A DNA stretch of 64,000 nucleotides from Halobacterium rubrum (GCF_021729015.1 NZ_JAJQQZ010000002.1:124001-188000), one strand, 5' to 3'; counted from the first letter of the stretch, positions 27,201 through 35,382 are shown. Notes: generated by a model not told the origin, from the sequence alone. Numbers and translations: made by a program.

Positions 27201-27820
27201 AGGCCCTCGAGCCCGTGAACATGCTCGCAATCGAGGAGTACGACGACGTGGAGGCCGACCTCGACGACCTCGAGGCGAAGCGCGAGACGCTCGTGGAGGA
27301 GGCCGACGGCATCCGGGAGCGCATCGAGCGCTACGACGAGCAGAAGAAGTCGACGTTCATGGAGGCGTTCGAGGCCATCGGTGAGCACTTCCAGCGCATC
27401 TTCTCCCGACTGTCCGCGGGCACCGGCGAACTCGAACTCGAGGACCCCGAGGACCCCTTCGAGGGCGGGCTGACGATGAAGGCCCAGCCGGCGGACAAGC
27501 CCGTCCAGCGGCTGGACGCGATGAGCGGCGGGGAGAAGTCGCTGACGGCGCTGGCGTTCATCTTCGCCATCCAGCGGCACAACCCCGCGCCGTTCTACGC
27601 GCTGGACGAGGTGGACGCGTTCCTCGACGCCGTGAACGCCGACCGCGTCGGCGAACTCGTCGACGAGCTCGCCGGCGACGCGCAGTTCGTCGTCGTCAGC
27701 CACCGGTCGGCGATGCTGGATCGGTCGGAGCGCGCCATCGGCGTGACGATGCAGGAGAACAACCAGAGCGTCGTCACCGGCATCGACCTCTCGGCGCAGG
27801 GGGCAGTCGCGAATGACTAG
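24248..27820 (+). CDS. smc: Chromosome segregation ATPase SMC
   Basis: The 1190-residue SMC core of the archaeal condensin, which compacts and separates chromosomes. Walker A GPNGSGKSN is at 31-39. Two very long, Glu/Lys/Arg-rich coiled coils flank the hinge (about 515-680, with HGTVGQLGGV and SGAMTGGSRSGSRYSF). The ABC signature LDAMSGGEKSLTALAF is near 1090 and Walker B YALDEVDAFLD near 1118. Its stop overlaps the start of scpA by 8 bp, so kinesin partner and ATPase are translated together. The codon pattern is that of the neighbours. Confidence 0.97.
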   Translation: MYIEEIVLENFKSFAGTTRIPFYEDFTTISGPNGSGKSNIIDAVLFALGLARTSGMRAEKLTDLIYNPAHEDAEGTAGPAEASVEVVLNNEEGALSRSQVTTAAGSDNVGDVDTITVKRRVKRTDDNYYSYYYLNGRSVNLSDIQDLLAQAGVAPEGYNVVMQGDVTGIINMTAGERREIVDEIAGVAEFDAKKADAFEELEVVEDRIGEADLKIEEKRDRLEQLADERETALEYRGLQDEKQEYESYAKAAELEEKRSDVAATRADIAEREAELDELEAELDERRGTVLRLEEDLEDLNAEIERKGEDEQLAIKREMEEIKGDISRLEDKTEACEDRIQNAEAERREAFVEIDRKQEQIDELEDDIKDVKVEKASVTADIQERRSELADVEAEIESVDTEFDELKADLGEKKEALEDAKSERNDLQREQDRLLDEAKRRSEQLEDAEADLEDARAEIPELDATLDELADELEKAKRNREQIVDVVEDLKQEKSERQDDLAEVEDDLSAAQEEYARLEAQADQSGDSSYGKAVTTILQSEKDGVHGTVGQLGGVGEQYATACETAAGGRLANVVVDDDGVGQRCIEYLKQRNAGRATFLPITKMQHRSLSSTPSMPGVVDFAYNLVDFDEQYAPIFSYVLGSTLVVEDMETARDLMGDYRLVTLAGELVEKSGAMTGGSRSGSRYSFSKSGKGQLERVAERIQRLEDEREDIRQDVREIDQRLDDARDRRQDATDQVRSIQTDIEAAEEDRDAAEERVGELEQRIEELRGEREDVDEEMQAIEADIADKQGDIADLEAEIDELEAELADSKIPELTAEKEDIEATIADLEDRVDDLDGELNSLELEKEYAEDAVEDLHDDIEAAQNRKADQQERIEELEGDIEAKQAELAEKEEAVAELEEELADLKSDREDLKGDLRDAKDARDEQASEVEKVRNRLESLRKAEEKLSEEIDELEDAVGDYDPEEIPDLDEVEENVARLERRMEALEPVNMLAIEEYDDVEADLDDLEAKRETLVEEADGIRERIERYDEQKKSTFMEAFEAIGEHFQRIFSRLSAGTGELELEDPEDPFEGGLTMKAQPADKPVQRLDAMSGGEKSLTALAFIFAIQRHNPAPFYALDEVDAFLDAVNADRVGELVDELAGDAQFVVVSHRSAMLDRSERAIGVTMQENNQSVVTGIDLSAQGAVAND

Positions 27821-28973
27821 CGAGGGCAGCGCGGACGAACGCAGTGAGTCCGCGATAGAGCGAGCGGGGAGCGACGCGACCCGCGAGCAAGAAGAGCCGG
27901 AGGCGACGGAGCCCTCGGAACAAGCGACCGGGGAGCGCAGCGACCCGGGAGCAGCGGGCGATGGTGTCCCGCTGGACATCACGGGCCACGAAGAGCGCAA
28001 GCAAGAGCGAGAGAGCAGCGACGACGGTGCGGCCGGCGTGTTCGATGACGACTCGGGAGGCGTCGAGAACGAGGGCGAGGGCGGCAGCGACGACGGCGAC
28101 GGGGACGGCGTGGACGCCGAGTCGCTGCTGGCGGACGCGCCGGCCGACCCCGAACCGAACCCCGAGGACGACGAGGTCGAGCCCGTGGAGCTGCTCGTGC
28201 AGCTCGCGAAGCGCGGCGACATCGAACCGTGGGACATCGACATCGTCGCGGTGACGGACAAGTTCCTCGAGGCGCTGGACGAGGCCGACCTGCGGACGTC
28301 GGGCCGCGCGCTGTTCTACGCGAGCGTCCTCCTGCGGATGAAGAGTGACGCGATGCTGGAGGACGACGACGACGAAGATGAGGACGCCGAGGCCGAGGAA
28401 CCCGAGCGCGCGCCCTGGGAGCCACCGCCGCCCGGGGAGGACGGCGAGCAGCCCGCCTACGACCCCGTGTCGGCGCTGGAAGCCGAGATGGACCGGCGGC
28501 TGGAGCGCAAGCACGCCCGCGGCAGCCCGCAGACGCTGGACGAACTCGTGCGCGAGCTCCGGGAGGCCGAGCGCGGGTCGTGGTGGAAGGAGTCCCGCGA
28601 GTACGACACCTCCGACAGCCCGCAGGGGTTCCGGCGCGGCGTCCAGGAGCTGGACTACCACAGCGGCGACGAGTTCCGGATGGACGACGAGCCGACCGCC
28701 GAGGAGGCGCTCGGGAACGCCCACGAGGAGGACATCGAGGCGACCATCGCGGACGTCGAGGAGGTGCTCGACGACCAGTACGACTCCGGACGGACGGAAG
28801 TGCTGTACGCGGAGATCGCGGAGGCCGGCCCCTCCAGAGTGGAGACGTTCCTCGCGTTACTGTTCCTCGCGCACCGCGGCGCGGTCACGCTCGAACAGGA
28901 CGACCTGTTCGGCGACCTCTGGGTGTGTAACCCCGACGCGGTCGAAGAACGGGAGGCGACGCCGACCGCCTAG
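27813..28973 (+). CDS. scpA: Segregation and condensation protein A with a long acidic N-terminal extension
   Basis: Kleisin subunit that bridges the SMC heads. The conserved N-terminal kleisin domain starts near residue 120 (VEPVELLVQLAKRGDIEPWDIDIVAVTDKFLEAL), and the C-terminal winged-helix domain is at about 330-375 (VETFLALLFLAHRGAVTLEQDDLFGDLWV). Before it lie about 120 acidic residues. The first ~50 (roughly 27820-27960) look like a recent addition: the DNA there reads like the GAGCGA/GCAGTGAG-type palindromic filler seen between haloarchaeal genes, while VPLDITGHEER after it resembles a normal beginning for this protein. ATG 27813 overlaps the smc stop. Confidence 0.93.
   Translation: MTSEGSADERSESAIERAGSDATREQEEPEATEPSEQATGERSDPGAAGDGVPLDITGHEERKQERESSDDGAAGVFDDDSGGVENEGEGGSDDGDGDGVDAESLLADAPADPEPNPEDDEVEPVELLVQLAKRGDIEPWDIDIVAVTDKFLEALDEADLRTSGRALFYASVLLRMKSDAMLEDDDDEDEDAEAEEPERAPWEPPPPGEDGEQPAYDPVSALEAEMDRRLERKHARGSPQTLDELVRELREAERGSWWKESREYDTSDSPQGFRRGVQELDYHSGDEFRMDDEPTAEEALGNAHEEDIEATIADVEEVLDDQYDSGRTEVLYAEIAEAGPSRVETFLALLFLAHRGAVTLEQDDLFGDLWVCNPDAVEEREATPTA
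27831..27853. repeat. Palindrome within the scpA N-terminal coding region
   Basis: GCGGAC (27831-27836) and GTCCGC (27848-27853) flank GAACGCAGTGA. This matches the general form of small GAACGNAGTGAG palindromes that I know from haloarchaeal intergenic DNA; here it is translated as part of ScpA. Confidence 0.55.
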
Positions 28974-29671
28974 AGCTGGAACCAGCCGGTCTCGCGGCCG
29001 GAGTCGTGGAGCCGCCAGCGCTGGCGGGTGCCGCCCGTGGCAGTGGTCTCGATCTCGACAGTCGCGTCGAACAGCGGCTCGAACGTCCCGAGGACGTCGG
29101 CGCCGACCGTCTCGGAGACGTGGACGTGGCCCATGCCGTCGACGTCGCGGACGGCGCCGCCGAGCACGTGCAGGAACCGGAACAGCTCCTCCTCGGTCGT
29201 CTCGCCGGCTTCGACCGCGTCGAGCAGCGGGTCGAGGCCGTCGAGGCAGAGCCGGACTTCGCCCGGTGCGTCGGCGCCCGCGGCGACCCGGTCGAGGGCG
29301 TCCCGCGTGGCCGCGTACAGCTCGTCGAAGTCCGTGCGGTTGGGGCCGCGCACGTACCAGTCGTCGGTCGGCGTCAGGCCGGTCGGCGCGGCGCTCGTGG
29401 CGGCGGCCGTGCTGCGCGTGTCCGGCGTGGCGTCGACGACGGCGAACGACCCGGGGTCGGTGCGTCGTGGTTTGTGGCGGTCGAGCACCGTGGAGACGTC
29501 CGTCGACGTCGAGAGGAAGACGTGGCTGCGGTCGAGTTCGGGCGCGCCGAGCAGCCGCTCGCAGGCGGTGTCGCGGCCGGGCGCGTCGCTGGCGACGAGG
29601 ACAGTGCAGCCGCCTCGCTTCAGCTCGGCGAGCTCCGTCGAGAACGCCTGCGCGTCCACGTCCCCCTGCAT
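28970..29671 (-). CDS. Haloarchaeal DUF7504-type protein
   Basis: A 233-residue protein with a RecA/KaiC-like beginning but no P-loop: a strand-helix start (GGCTVLVASDAPGRD), then TSTDVSTVL and a PGSFAVVDATPDTRS region that resembles a degenerate Walker B area. The middle (RLCLDGLDPLLDAVEAGETTEEELFRFLHVLG) is well conserved in form among haloarchaeal proteins of this type. No activity can be assigned. ATG 29671 (MQGDVDAQAF) is preferred over a start five codons upstream. It is convergent with scpA, with overlapping stops. Confidence 0.75.
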   Translation of the reverse strand: MQGDVDAQAFSTELAELKRGGCTVLVASDAPGRDTACERLLGAPELDRSHVFLSTSTDVSTVLDRHKPRRTDPGSFAVVDATPDTRSTAAATSAAPTGLTPTDDWYVRGPNRTDFDELYAATRDALDRVAAGADAPGEVRLCLDGLDPLLDAVEAGETTEEELFRFLHVLGGAVRDVDGMGHVHVSETVGADVLGTFEPLFDATVEIETTATGGTRQRWRLHDSGRETGWFQL

Positions 29672-29745
29672 AGTTACCCTAACCAACGGGAGACCAGTAT
29701 TTACATTTTGTGTCTACTCGCGCGAATCTTAGTGCGTTCGCCGCG

Positions 29746-30600
29746 CTACAGGTACCCGCCCAGGATGGGGTCGACGCGCTCTCGCGTGTCCGCCGGGATG
29801 GCCTCCGTCGGCGTGTTCACGGTGCCCTCGAGGCTGTGCCCGCAGTCGCAGTCGCGCTCCTCGGGCAGCGTCTCGATGGCGTGCTCGACGGTCGCCTTGA
29901 TGGCGTCCTCGTTGGCGGCGGCGTTCTCCAGAACCTCTTCGAGCGTGACCTCGCTGTCCGCCTTCCAGACGTCGTAGTCGGTGACGCCCGCGACGGTCGC
30001 GTAACACATCTCGGCTTCCCGCGCGAGCTTCGCCTCCGGGATGGCCGTCATGCCGACGAGGTCCCAGCCCTGGGACTTGTAGAACTCCGACTCCGCGCGC
30101 GTCGAGTACTGCGGGCCCTCGATGCAGACGTACGTCCCGCCCTTCTGGGTGTTCGCGTCGGTCGCGTCCTCGGCGGCGTCGTGGAGGTGGTCGACCATGT
30201 GCGGGCAGTAGGGGTCCGCGAACGGCTGGTGGACGACCACGCCGTCGCCGAAGAACGTCGAGTCGCGGTGCTTCGTCCGGTCGAAGATCTGGTCGGGGAC
30301 GACCAGCGTCTGGGGCGACAGCTCCTCTTTGAGGCTGCCGACGGCGTTCGACGCGAGGATGCGCTCGACGCCGAGCTGCTTGAGCGCGTAGATGTTCGCC
30401 CGGTACGGGAGGTTCGTCGGCGACCGCTGGTGGTCGGGGCCGTGTCGCGGCAGGAACGCCACCTCGGTGCCGGTGTCGCCGAACTCGCCGACCGTCACCG
30501 GCGCGCTCGGGTCGCCGTACGGCGTCGACACGTCCTCCTCGCGAACGTCGTTCAGCGGCAGCGCCTCGTAGATGCCGGACCCTCCGATGAAGCCGATCAT
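29746..30600 (-). CDS. mtnP: S-methyl-5'-thioadenosine phosphorylase
   Basis: Purine nucleoside phosphorylase family member that cleaves methylthioadenosine (or a related nucleoside) with phosphate, recycling adenine and the methylthioribose unit. The 284-residue protein begins IGFIGGSGIY, with phosphate-binding residues in FLPRHGPDHQRSPTNLPYRAN. The family signature near CIEGPQYSTRAES follows, and WDLVGMTAIPEAKLAREAEMCYA holds the base-binding region. The CDCGH near the C-terminus is a haloarchaeal feature. It could alternatively act as an inosine/guanosine phosphorylase. A TATA-like sequence lies 25-36 bp upstream, giving a transcript separate from the phosphoribosyltransferase. Confidence 0.92.
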   Translation of the reverse strand: MIGFIGGSGIYEALPLNDVREEDVSTPYGDPSAPVTVGEFGDTGTEVAFLPRHGPDHQRSPTNLPYRANIYALKQLGVERILASNAVGSLKEELSPQTLVVPDQIFDRTKHRDSTFFGDGVVVHQPFADPYCPHMVDHLHDAAEDATDANTQKGGTYVCIEGPQYSTRAESEFYKSQGWDLVGMTAIPEAKLAREAEMCYATVAGVTDYDVWKADSEVTLEEVLENAAANEDAIKATVEHAIETLPEERDCDCGHSLEGTVNTPTEAIPADTRERVDPILGGYL

Positions 30601-30624
30601 GTCCCGGAGTGGTGCCGGCAGCGT

Positions 30625-30636
30625 CCTAAAAGAATC
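30625..30636 (-). promoter_or_regulatory. TATA-like element of mtnP
   Basis: GATTCTTTTAGG on the minus strand, 25-36 bp before ATG 30600. Confidence 0.5.
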
Positions 30637-30685
30637 GGAGTGCGCACGACCGGGAGCCAGTCGGCCTCGGGAGCCGATTCGCGCG

Positions 30686-31387
30686 TCAGGCGTCGGCGGT
30701 CAGCGCCCACTCGCCGTCGCCGGTCTCGACGAGCACGTCGCGGCGCACCATCTCGGTGAGCACCTCGTCGAGGCGGTCGGGCTGGGCGATCTCCATCTGG
30801 ATGCGTTCGACGTCGTGGTAGTCCGCGAGCAGCTTCCGGATCTCCTCGGCGGTGTAAGGGCCGTCGCCGTCGGTTTCCATCACGCCGGAGATGACGTCGA
30901 CCATGTCCTCGATGAAGTTCCACGGGTAGACGATCCACGCCCACTCGTCGAGGCGTTCGCCGACGTAGTCGGGCTCGAACTCGCTGGTCTGGAGGAGCTG
31001 GAGGGTGGCAGTGCGGACGGAGTCCGGACCGCGGTCCTCGACGTACTCCTGGGCGTGCTCGATGGAGCCGCCGGTGTCCGCGATGTCGTCGATGATGAGC
31101 ACGTCCTTGCCCTCGACGGAGCCCTCCGGCATCGGGTAGCGGACCTCGGGCTCCCCGGTTTTCTGTGCGGTGCCGACGTAGTGTTCCATCTTCAGGCTCG
31201 TGAGGTCGTCGAGGCCGAGGAAGTCACAGAGACACCGGCCCGCGAACCAGCCGCCGCGCGCGAGCGCGACGACCACGTCGGGCTCGAACTCGGAGTCTTT
31301 GACCTGTTCGCTGACGCTCCGGCAGAGTCCGTAGATGTACTCCCAGTTGGTGATAGTGCACTTGAAATCGTCCGGGAGGTCACTCAT
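30686..31387 (-). CDS. Phosphoribosyltransferase with C-terminal winged-helix-like region
   Basis: A 233-residue type I phosphoribosyltransferase. The PRPP-binding loop DVLIIDDIADTGGS is at 95-108, and VVVALARGGWFAGRCLCDFLG at 38-58 is the expected preceding motif. The last ~70 residues (YTAEEIRKLLADYHDVERIQMEIA, then RRDVLVETGDGEWAL) look like a small winged helix or regulatory module. It is probably a purine base salvage enzyme (hypoxanthine/guanine/xanthine), supported by the neighbouring mtnP, which releases free bases; the exact base is not readable. Confidence 0.85.
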   Translation of the reverse strand: MSDLPDDFKCTITNWEYIYGLCRSVSEQVKDSEFEPDVVVALARGGWFAGRCLCDFLGLDDLTSLKMEHYVGTAQKTGEPEVRYPMPEGSVEGKDVLIIDDIADTGGSIEHAQEYVEDRGPDSVRTATLQLLQTSEFEPDYVGERLDEWAWIVYPWNFIEDMVDVISGVMETDGDGPYTAEEIRKLLADYHDVERIQMEIAQPDRLDEVLTEMVRRDVLVETGDGEWALTADA

Positions 31388-31513
31388 TGCGTGTAGGGGC
31401 TCGCGCGTGTCGCTACTTAACCGTTTACAGGCCGGCCGAGGGGGCGTGTGCCCGTGCCGAGCTGTCTCCGCGTGCTGGAAACGTAGAAGTGCAGCGCGGC
31501 CGACGAGTCGAGT

Positions 31514-32947
31514 ATGGCGACGCCACGAGAGGCAGAGCGGGCGGCGACCCCCGCGAGGGCCCGGCGGCGCGTCCTCCAGTCGGTCGGCGCCGTCGCGCTC
31601 GCGGCGCTCGCGGGCTGCGCCGGCGGGAGCGACGGAGCCGGGGCCGACACGCCGACAGACACCGAGACGACGGCCGGAGACGCGACGACCACGCGAGACG
31701 GAGAGACGACGACGACGACGACGACGACCGCCGGGGCGTCACCCGGCGAACAGCGCGAGACGGCGGTGCGGCTCGCTCGGCTGCTCGGCGAGGGCGACTT
31801 CGAGGCCGCCCACGGTGTGCTCGCACCGGGCGTGCGCGACCAGATTTCGCCGAGCAGTCTGGCGTCGGCGTGGGACAGCGAGGCCGGTGACGTCGGCGCG
31901 TTCCGCGGCACTGCAGGCGTCGAGCGCTCCACCGACCGGGGGTACGACGTCCTCGTGGTGCGCGCGCAGTTCGAGGCCGGCGTCGTGAACGTCAGGGTGG
32001 TGTTCGACGGAGCGGCCGTCGCCGGCCTCCAGTTCGCGTCCGCGAGCGGCGAGTACTCGCCGCCGTCGTACGCCGACGAGTCGGCGTTCTCGGAGCGCGA
32101 GCTCGTACTGGACTCGCCGGCCTGCGGGCTGGGCGCGACACTCACTACGCCCGGGGGCGGCGGCGAGACTGGCGTCGTGCTCGTGCACGGCTCCGGGCCG
32201 AACGACCGGGACGAGAGCATCGGCCCGAACAGGCCCCTGAAGGACCTCGCGTGGGGGCTGGCGAGTGAGGGCGTCGCTGTCCTCCGGTACGACAAGCGCA
32301 CGTACGCCTGTGACGTCGAGACCGACGAACTCGGGTTCGGGCCGCTCGTCGTCGACGACGCGCTGACCGCGCTCGACCGCCTCCGGGCCGAGACCGACAT
32401 CGAGGAGTCGGCCGTCGTCGGCCACAGCCTCGGCGCGTACGCCGCGCCACGAATCGCCCGGGAGGACGGCGACGCGGCGGCGTTCCTGCTGGCTGCGCCC
32501 TCGCGCCCGCTGTACGAGCTTGTCCCCGACCAGGTGCGGTACCTCGCGAACCGCGACGGCGAGGTGACCGACGGCGAGCGCGAACAGCTCGAGGCCGCCG
32601 AGGCGACCGCCGACCGGCTCGCAGACGGCGACTACGAGACCGGTGGGTTCGCCTGGGGACCGGCGTTCTGGCGGGACGTCGCCGACTACGACCCAGTGGC
32701 GGTAGCCGAGGGGCTAGACCAGACAGTGTATGCGCTGCAGGGCGGCCGGGACTACCAGGTCAGCCCCACCGAGGACTTCCCCGCGTGGCGGGACGCGCTC
32801 GGCGACGCCCGGACGAGACTGTACGACGACCTCAACCACCTGTTCGTCGCGGGAGCGGGCGACCCCGGTCCGGCGGAGTACGTCCAGCCGGGAAACGTCG
32901 CCGAAGCGGTCGTGAACGACCTCGCCGGCTGGCTGACCGGGACGTAG
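31514..32947 (+). CDS. Lipoprotein alpha/beta hydrolase with DUF3887-like N-domain
   Basis: A 477-residue secreted, membrane-anchored protein. RARRRVLQSVG at 15-25 is a twin-Arg-like signal and LAALAGC ends in lipobox Cys35. A Thr/Asp-rich linker (about 44-76) follows, as in many haloarchaeal lipoproteins. A DUF3887-like domain comes next (ARLLGEGDFEAAHGVLAP), then the hydrolase: VHGSGPNDRDE forms the oxyanion region, Ser305 in GHSLGAY is the nucleophile and His442 in DLNHLF is the general base. Likely an extracellular esterase or peptidase-like enzyme of unknown substrate. Divergent from the phosphoribosyltransferase. Confidence 0.87.
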   Translation: MATPREAERAATPARARRRVLQSVGAVALAALAGCAGGSDGAGADTPTDTETTAGDATTTRDGETTTTTTTTAGASPGEQRETAVRLARLLGEGDFEAAHGVLAPGVRDQISPSSLASAWDSEAGDVGAFRGTAGVERSTDRGYDVLVVRAQFEAGVVNVRVVFDGAAVAGLQFASASGEYSPPSYADESAFSERELVLDSPACGLGATLTTPGGGGETGVVLVHGSGPNDRDESIGPNRPLKDLAWGLASEGVAVLRYDKRTYACDVETDELGFGPLVVDDALTALDRLRAETDIEESAVVGHSLGAYAAPRIAREDGDAAAFLLAAPSRPLYELVPDQVRYLANRDGEVTDGEREQLEAAEATADRLADGDYETGGFAWGPAFWRDVADYDPVAVAEGLDQTVYALQGGRDYQVSPTEDFPAWRDALGDARTRLYDDLNHLFVAGAGDPGPAEYVQPGNVAEAVVNDLAGWLTGT

Positions 32948-32993
32948 CCCCACCGACCCGAACGTTTTGTAGTACTGTCACGTCTGTACAGGT

Positions 32994-33881
32994 ATGTTCG
33001 ACCGGATACTGTTCCCGACGGACGGCAGCGACGGCGCGACGGCGGCACTCGACCGCGTGCTCGACGTCGCGGCGGCCCACGACGCGACGGTCCACCTCCT
33101 GAGCGTCGCGAACACGACGCACAGCCCCGTGGAGCAAGCGGAGGAGATAGAGGGGACCCTGAAAGACCGCGCTCGGGAGGCCGTCGAGAGCGCCGCCGAG
33201 CGCGCCGCCGAACGGGGCGTCACCACCACCACCGAAGTGCTGGAGGGCAGCCCGCATCGGCGCATCTGCGACTACGCGGCGGACGTGGAGGTCGACGTCG
33301 TGGCGATGCCGACGCGGGGCCGGCGCGGACTGGCGCGGTACCTTCTCGGTAGCACCACCGAGCGCGTCGTCCGGCGCTGTGAGGTGCCTGTGCTCACCTT
33401 CCACCCGGACGACGAGGACCGCGACGCCGCGTTCGACTACCCCTTCGAGACCGTGCTGCTGGCGACCGACGGCAGCGACTGCGCGCGCGCCGCCCTCGAG
33501 CGGGCAATCGACGTGGTCGACCGGACGGGCGCGACGCTCAACGTGCTCTCTATCGTGGACACGACGAGCCTCGGTGCGGACGTCCGCACGGGCGTCTACC
33601 GGGAGGCCCTCGAGGAGAGCGCCCGGGAAGTCGTCGACGACGCGTCGGCGTTCGCGACCGAGGCGGGCGTCACTCCGGCGGCGTCGGTCGTCGAGTTCGC
33701 GCCGTCGGTCAGCCGCGGCATCCGGTCGTACGTCGAAGACCACGACGTCGACCTGCTCGTCGTCGGGACCCACGGCCGGACGGGCTTCGACCGGTTCGTA
33801 CTCGGGAGCGCCGCGGAGTTCCTCGTGCGCACGTCGCCGGTGCCGGTGCTCACGGTGCGGTCCCCGGCGGAGGACGACTGA
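32994..33881 (+). CDS. Tandem-domain universal stress protein
   Basis: A 295-residue protein made of two UspA domains (about 1-140 and 150-290), each starting with the FDRILFPTDGS or FETVLLATDGS strand. Both carry the nucleotide-binding G-2x-G-9x-G-S/T motif: near 104-119 in TRGRRGLARYLLGSTT and in GTHGRTGFDRFVLGSAA of the second half, so ATP binding is expected. Usp proteins are stress-linked and their target is usually unknown. A TATA-like TTTTGTA lies about 27 bp upstream; no partner gene is evident. Confidence 0.92.
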   Translation: MFDRILFPTDGSDGATAALDRVLDVAAAHDATVHLLSVANTTHSPVEQAEEIEGTLKDRAREAVESAAERAAERGVTTTTEVLEGSPHRRICDYAADVEVDVVAMPTRGRRGLARYLLGSTTERVVRRCEVPVLTFHPDDEDRDAAFDYPFETVLLATDGSDCARAALERAIDVVDRTGATLNVLSIVDTTSLGADVRTGVYREALEESAREVVDDASAFATEAGVTPAASVVEFAPSVSRGIRSYVEDHDVDLLVVGTHGRTGFDRFVLGSAAEFLVRTSPVPVLTVRSPAEDD

Positions 33882-33937
33882 ACGGGAGCGACACTGGGAG
33901 GAAAACACGCAAACCGGAGGCCCGCGAACCGGCGCCC

Positions 33938-34849
33938 ATGACCGAGAGGCGAGCGCTGCTCGTGGACGCGTTCACCGACGACCCGTGCGCGGGCAACGCC
34001 GCGGGCGTGGTGCCCGAGGCCGACGGACTGACCGACGACCAGATGCAGGCGATAGCGGCCGAACTCGGCGCCAGCGAGACGGCGTTCCTGCGGCCGAGCG
34101 ACGACGCCGACCGTCGAATCAGGTACTTCACGCCGACCACCGAGGTCGACCTCTGCGGGCACGCGACCATCGCGAGCCACGCGCACCTGTTCGCGGACGG
34201 CGCCGTCGACGCCGGCGAGCACACGCTGGAGACGAACGTCGGCGTGCTGGACATCGAGGTGACCGAAGACGGGACGGTGTGGATGACGCAGAACGCCCCC
34301 GAAATCCGCGAGGTCGACGTGCCCTACGAGCGGGTCGCCGAGGCCACGGGGACCGACGCGGCGGCGCTGCGCGGCGCCAGCGACGACCTCCCGCTGGCGG
34401 TCGCCGACACTGGCCTGCCGTTCCTCGTGGTGCCCATCACGTACCTCTCAGATTTGGGGGACGCCGACCCGGACTTCGGCGCCGTCGAGGCGCTGGCCGA
34501 CGACGTCGGGGCGGCCGGCGTCTACATGTTCTCCTTCGACGCGCTGGACCGTGATTCGACGCTGCACGGCCGGGCGTGGGTGCCGGGCGCGGGTGTGGAC
34601 GAGGACCCGGTAACGGGGACAGCCAGCGGCGCTGCGGGCGCGTACCTCGACCACTTCGGCGCGTTCGACGACGACACGCCCGAAGAGATGGTGTTCGAGC
34701 AGGGGCACTTCGTCGACAGACCCGGCCGGGTCCGGGTGCGGGTCGGCGGCGACGGCGGCGCGCCGACCGTCGGCGGGACGGCCGTCGAGACGCTGGACGG
34801 CGACCTCTCGGTGCCCGACCCCGAGACGGACGACATCCTCGAGGCCTAG
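33938..34849 (+). CDS. PhzF-family isomerase/epimerase
   Basis: A 303-residue protein of the PhzF/diaminopimelate-epimerase fold. CAGNAAGVV lies at 17-25, the catalytic Glu47 in ASETAFL corresponds to the proton-shuttling Glu of PhzF, and DLCGHATIA and DEDPVTGTASGA mark the two symmetric halves. No phenazine genes are near, so it is one of the many PhzF-like enzymes of unknown substrate. It follows the stress-protein gene by 56 bp and its stop overlaps the convergent membrane gene. Confidence 0.88.
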   Translation: MTERRALLVDAFTDDPCAGNAAGVVPEADGLTDDQMQAIAAELGASETAFLRPSDDADRRIRYFTPTTEVDLCGHATIASHAHLFADGAVDAGEHTLETNVGVLDIEVTEDGTVWMTQNAPEIREVDVPYERVAEATGTDAAALRGASDDLPLAVADTGLPFLVVPITYLSDLGDADPDFGAVEALADDVGAAGVYMFSFDALDRDSTLHGRAWVPGAGVDEDPVTGTASGAAGAYLDHFGAFDDDTPEEMVFEQGHFVDRPGRVRVRVGGDGGAPTVGGTAVETLDGDLSVPDPETDDILEA

Positions 34850-35250
34850 TCGCTGAAGTCGAAGGCGTCGTCCTCTTTCAGTTTGCGGAGTTCGCGGTTG
34901 ACAGACTGGAGGTCGTTCTGCATGTCCGCGAGGCGGTCGTCGAGCACGCTGACGATGTCGGCTTTCACGCGCTCGGTGTCGAACGTGGTCGACAGCGCCT
35001 CCTCGTGGGCCGCCGTCAGCGTCGTGTACAGCGCCCACGACTCCCCGAACCGGTAGATTGCGACGCCGGCGACGGCGAGCACGAGCCCGGGCAGTGCTTC
35101 GCTCACGCGCTCGCCCGTCGACAGCCCGGACTCGAGTGCCGATTCGGCCAGCACGGCGCCGTAACCGACGAGCGCGAGCGCGACCACGCCCAGCAGCGTC
35201 GTGAGCAGGAAGTACTTCCCGGCGTGTACGGCAGAGCGTTTCGCGTCCAT
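34846..35250 (-). CDS. Small two-helix membrane protein with helical tail
   Basis: A 134-residue protein with two membrane helices (about 12-34 and 49-66). A charged, coiled-coil-like tail follows (VKADIVSVLDDRLADMQNDLQSVNRELRKLKEDD). Function is not recognised. It is divergent from ppsA; the TrmB-like dyad at 35297-35316 lies between them and could affect both. Confidence 0.7.
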   Translation of the reverse strand: MDAKRSAVHAGKYFLLTTLLGVVALALVGYGAVLAESALESGLSTGERVSEALPGLVLAVAGVAIYRFGESWALYTTLTAAHEEALSTTFDTERVKADIVSVLDDRLADMQNDLQSVNRELRKLKEDDAFDFSD

Positions 35251-35296
35251 GCGCGCTTCGATGGAAGCCGCCGGCTAAAAGCCATCGTCCGAAACG

Positions 35297-35316
35297 ACAA
35301 CTCGGAACCGAGTTGT
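35297..35316. promoter_or_regulatory. TrmB-like inverted repeat upstream of ppsA
   Basis: ACAACTCGG and CCGAGTTGT are exact inverted repeats around AA. Within it, AACT-N7-GAGTT has the same half-sites and spacing as the site upstream of pyruvate kinase (TACT-N7-GAGTT). The published Halobacterium TrmB motif, as I recall it, is TACT-N7/8-GAGTA, and TrmB controls ppsA and pykA according to sugar supply. The dyad lies 67-86 bp before the ppsA start, upstream of its TATA element, where an archaeal activator would bind. Confidence 0.5.
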
Positions 35317-35346
35317 ACCTGTCAGTTCGGCCGAGGCGTTCGGAAT

Positions 35347-35355
35347 CTTCTTAGG
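35347..35355 (+). promoter_or_regulatory. TATA-like element of ppsA
   Basis: CTTCTTAGG, 28-36 bp before ATG 35383. Confidence 0.45.
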
Positions 35356-35382
35356 GGCTTTCTGTGACTGTACAGACGCCAC

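Noticed and set aside
33938-34849. Phenazine biosynthesis locus
   Set aside because: Only PhzF-like fold is present; no other phz genes. PhzF homologues have many other roles.
35369-35374. Single TGTACA before ppsA (and another at 32986-32991 before the stress protein)
   Set aside because: One isolated 6-bp match without a partner at 20 bp is expected by chance; only the pair at trpC is reported as a TRP-box candidate.
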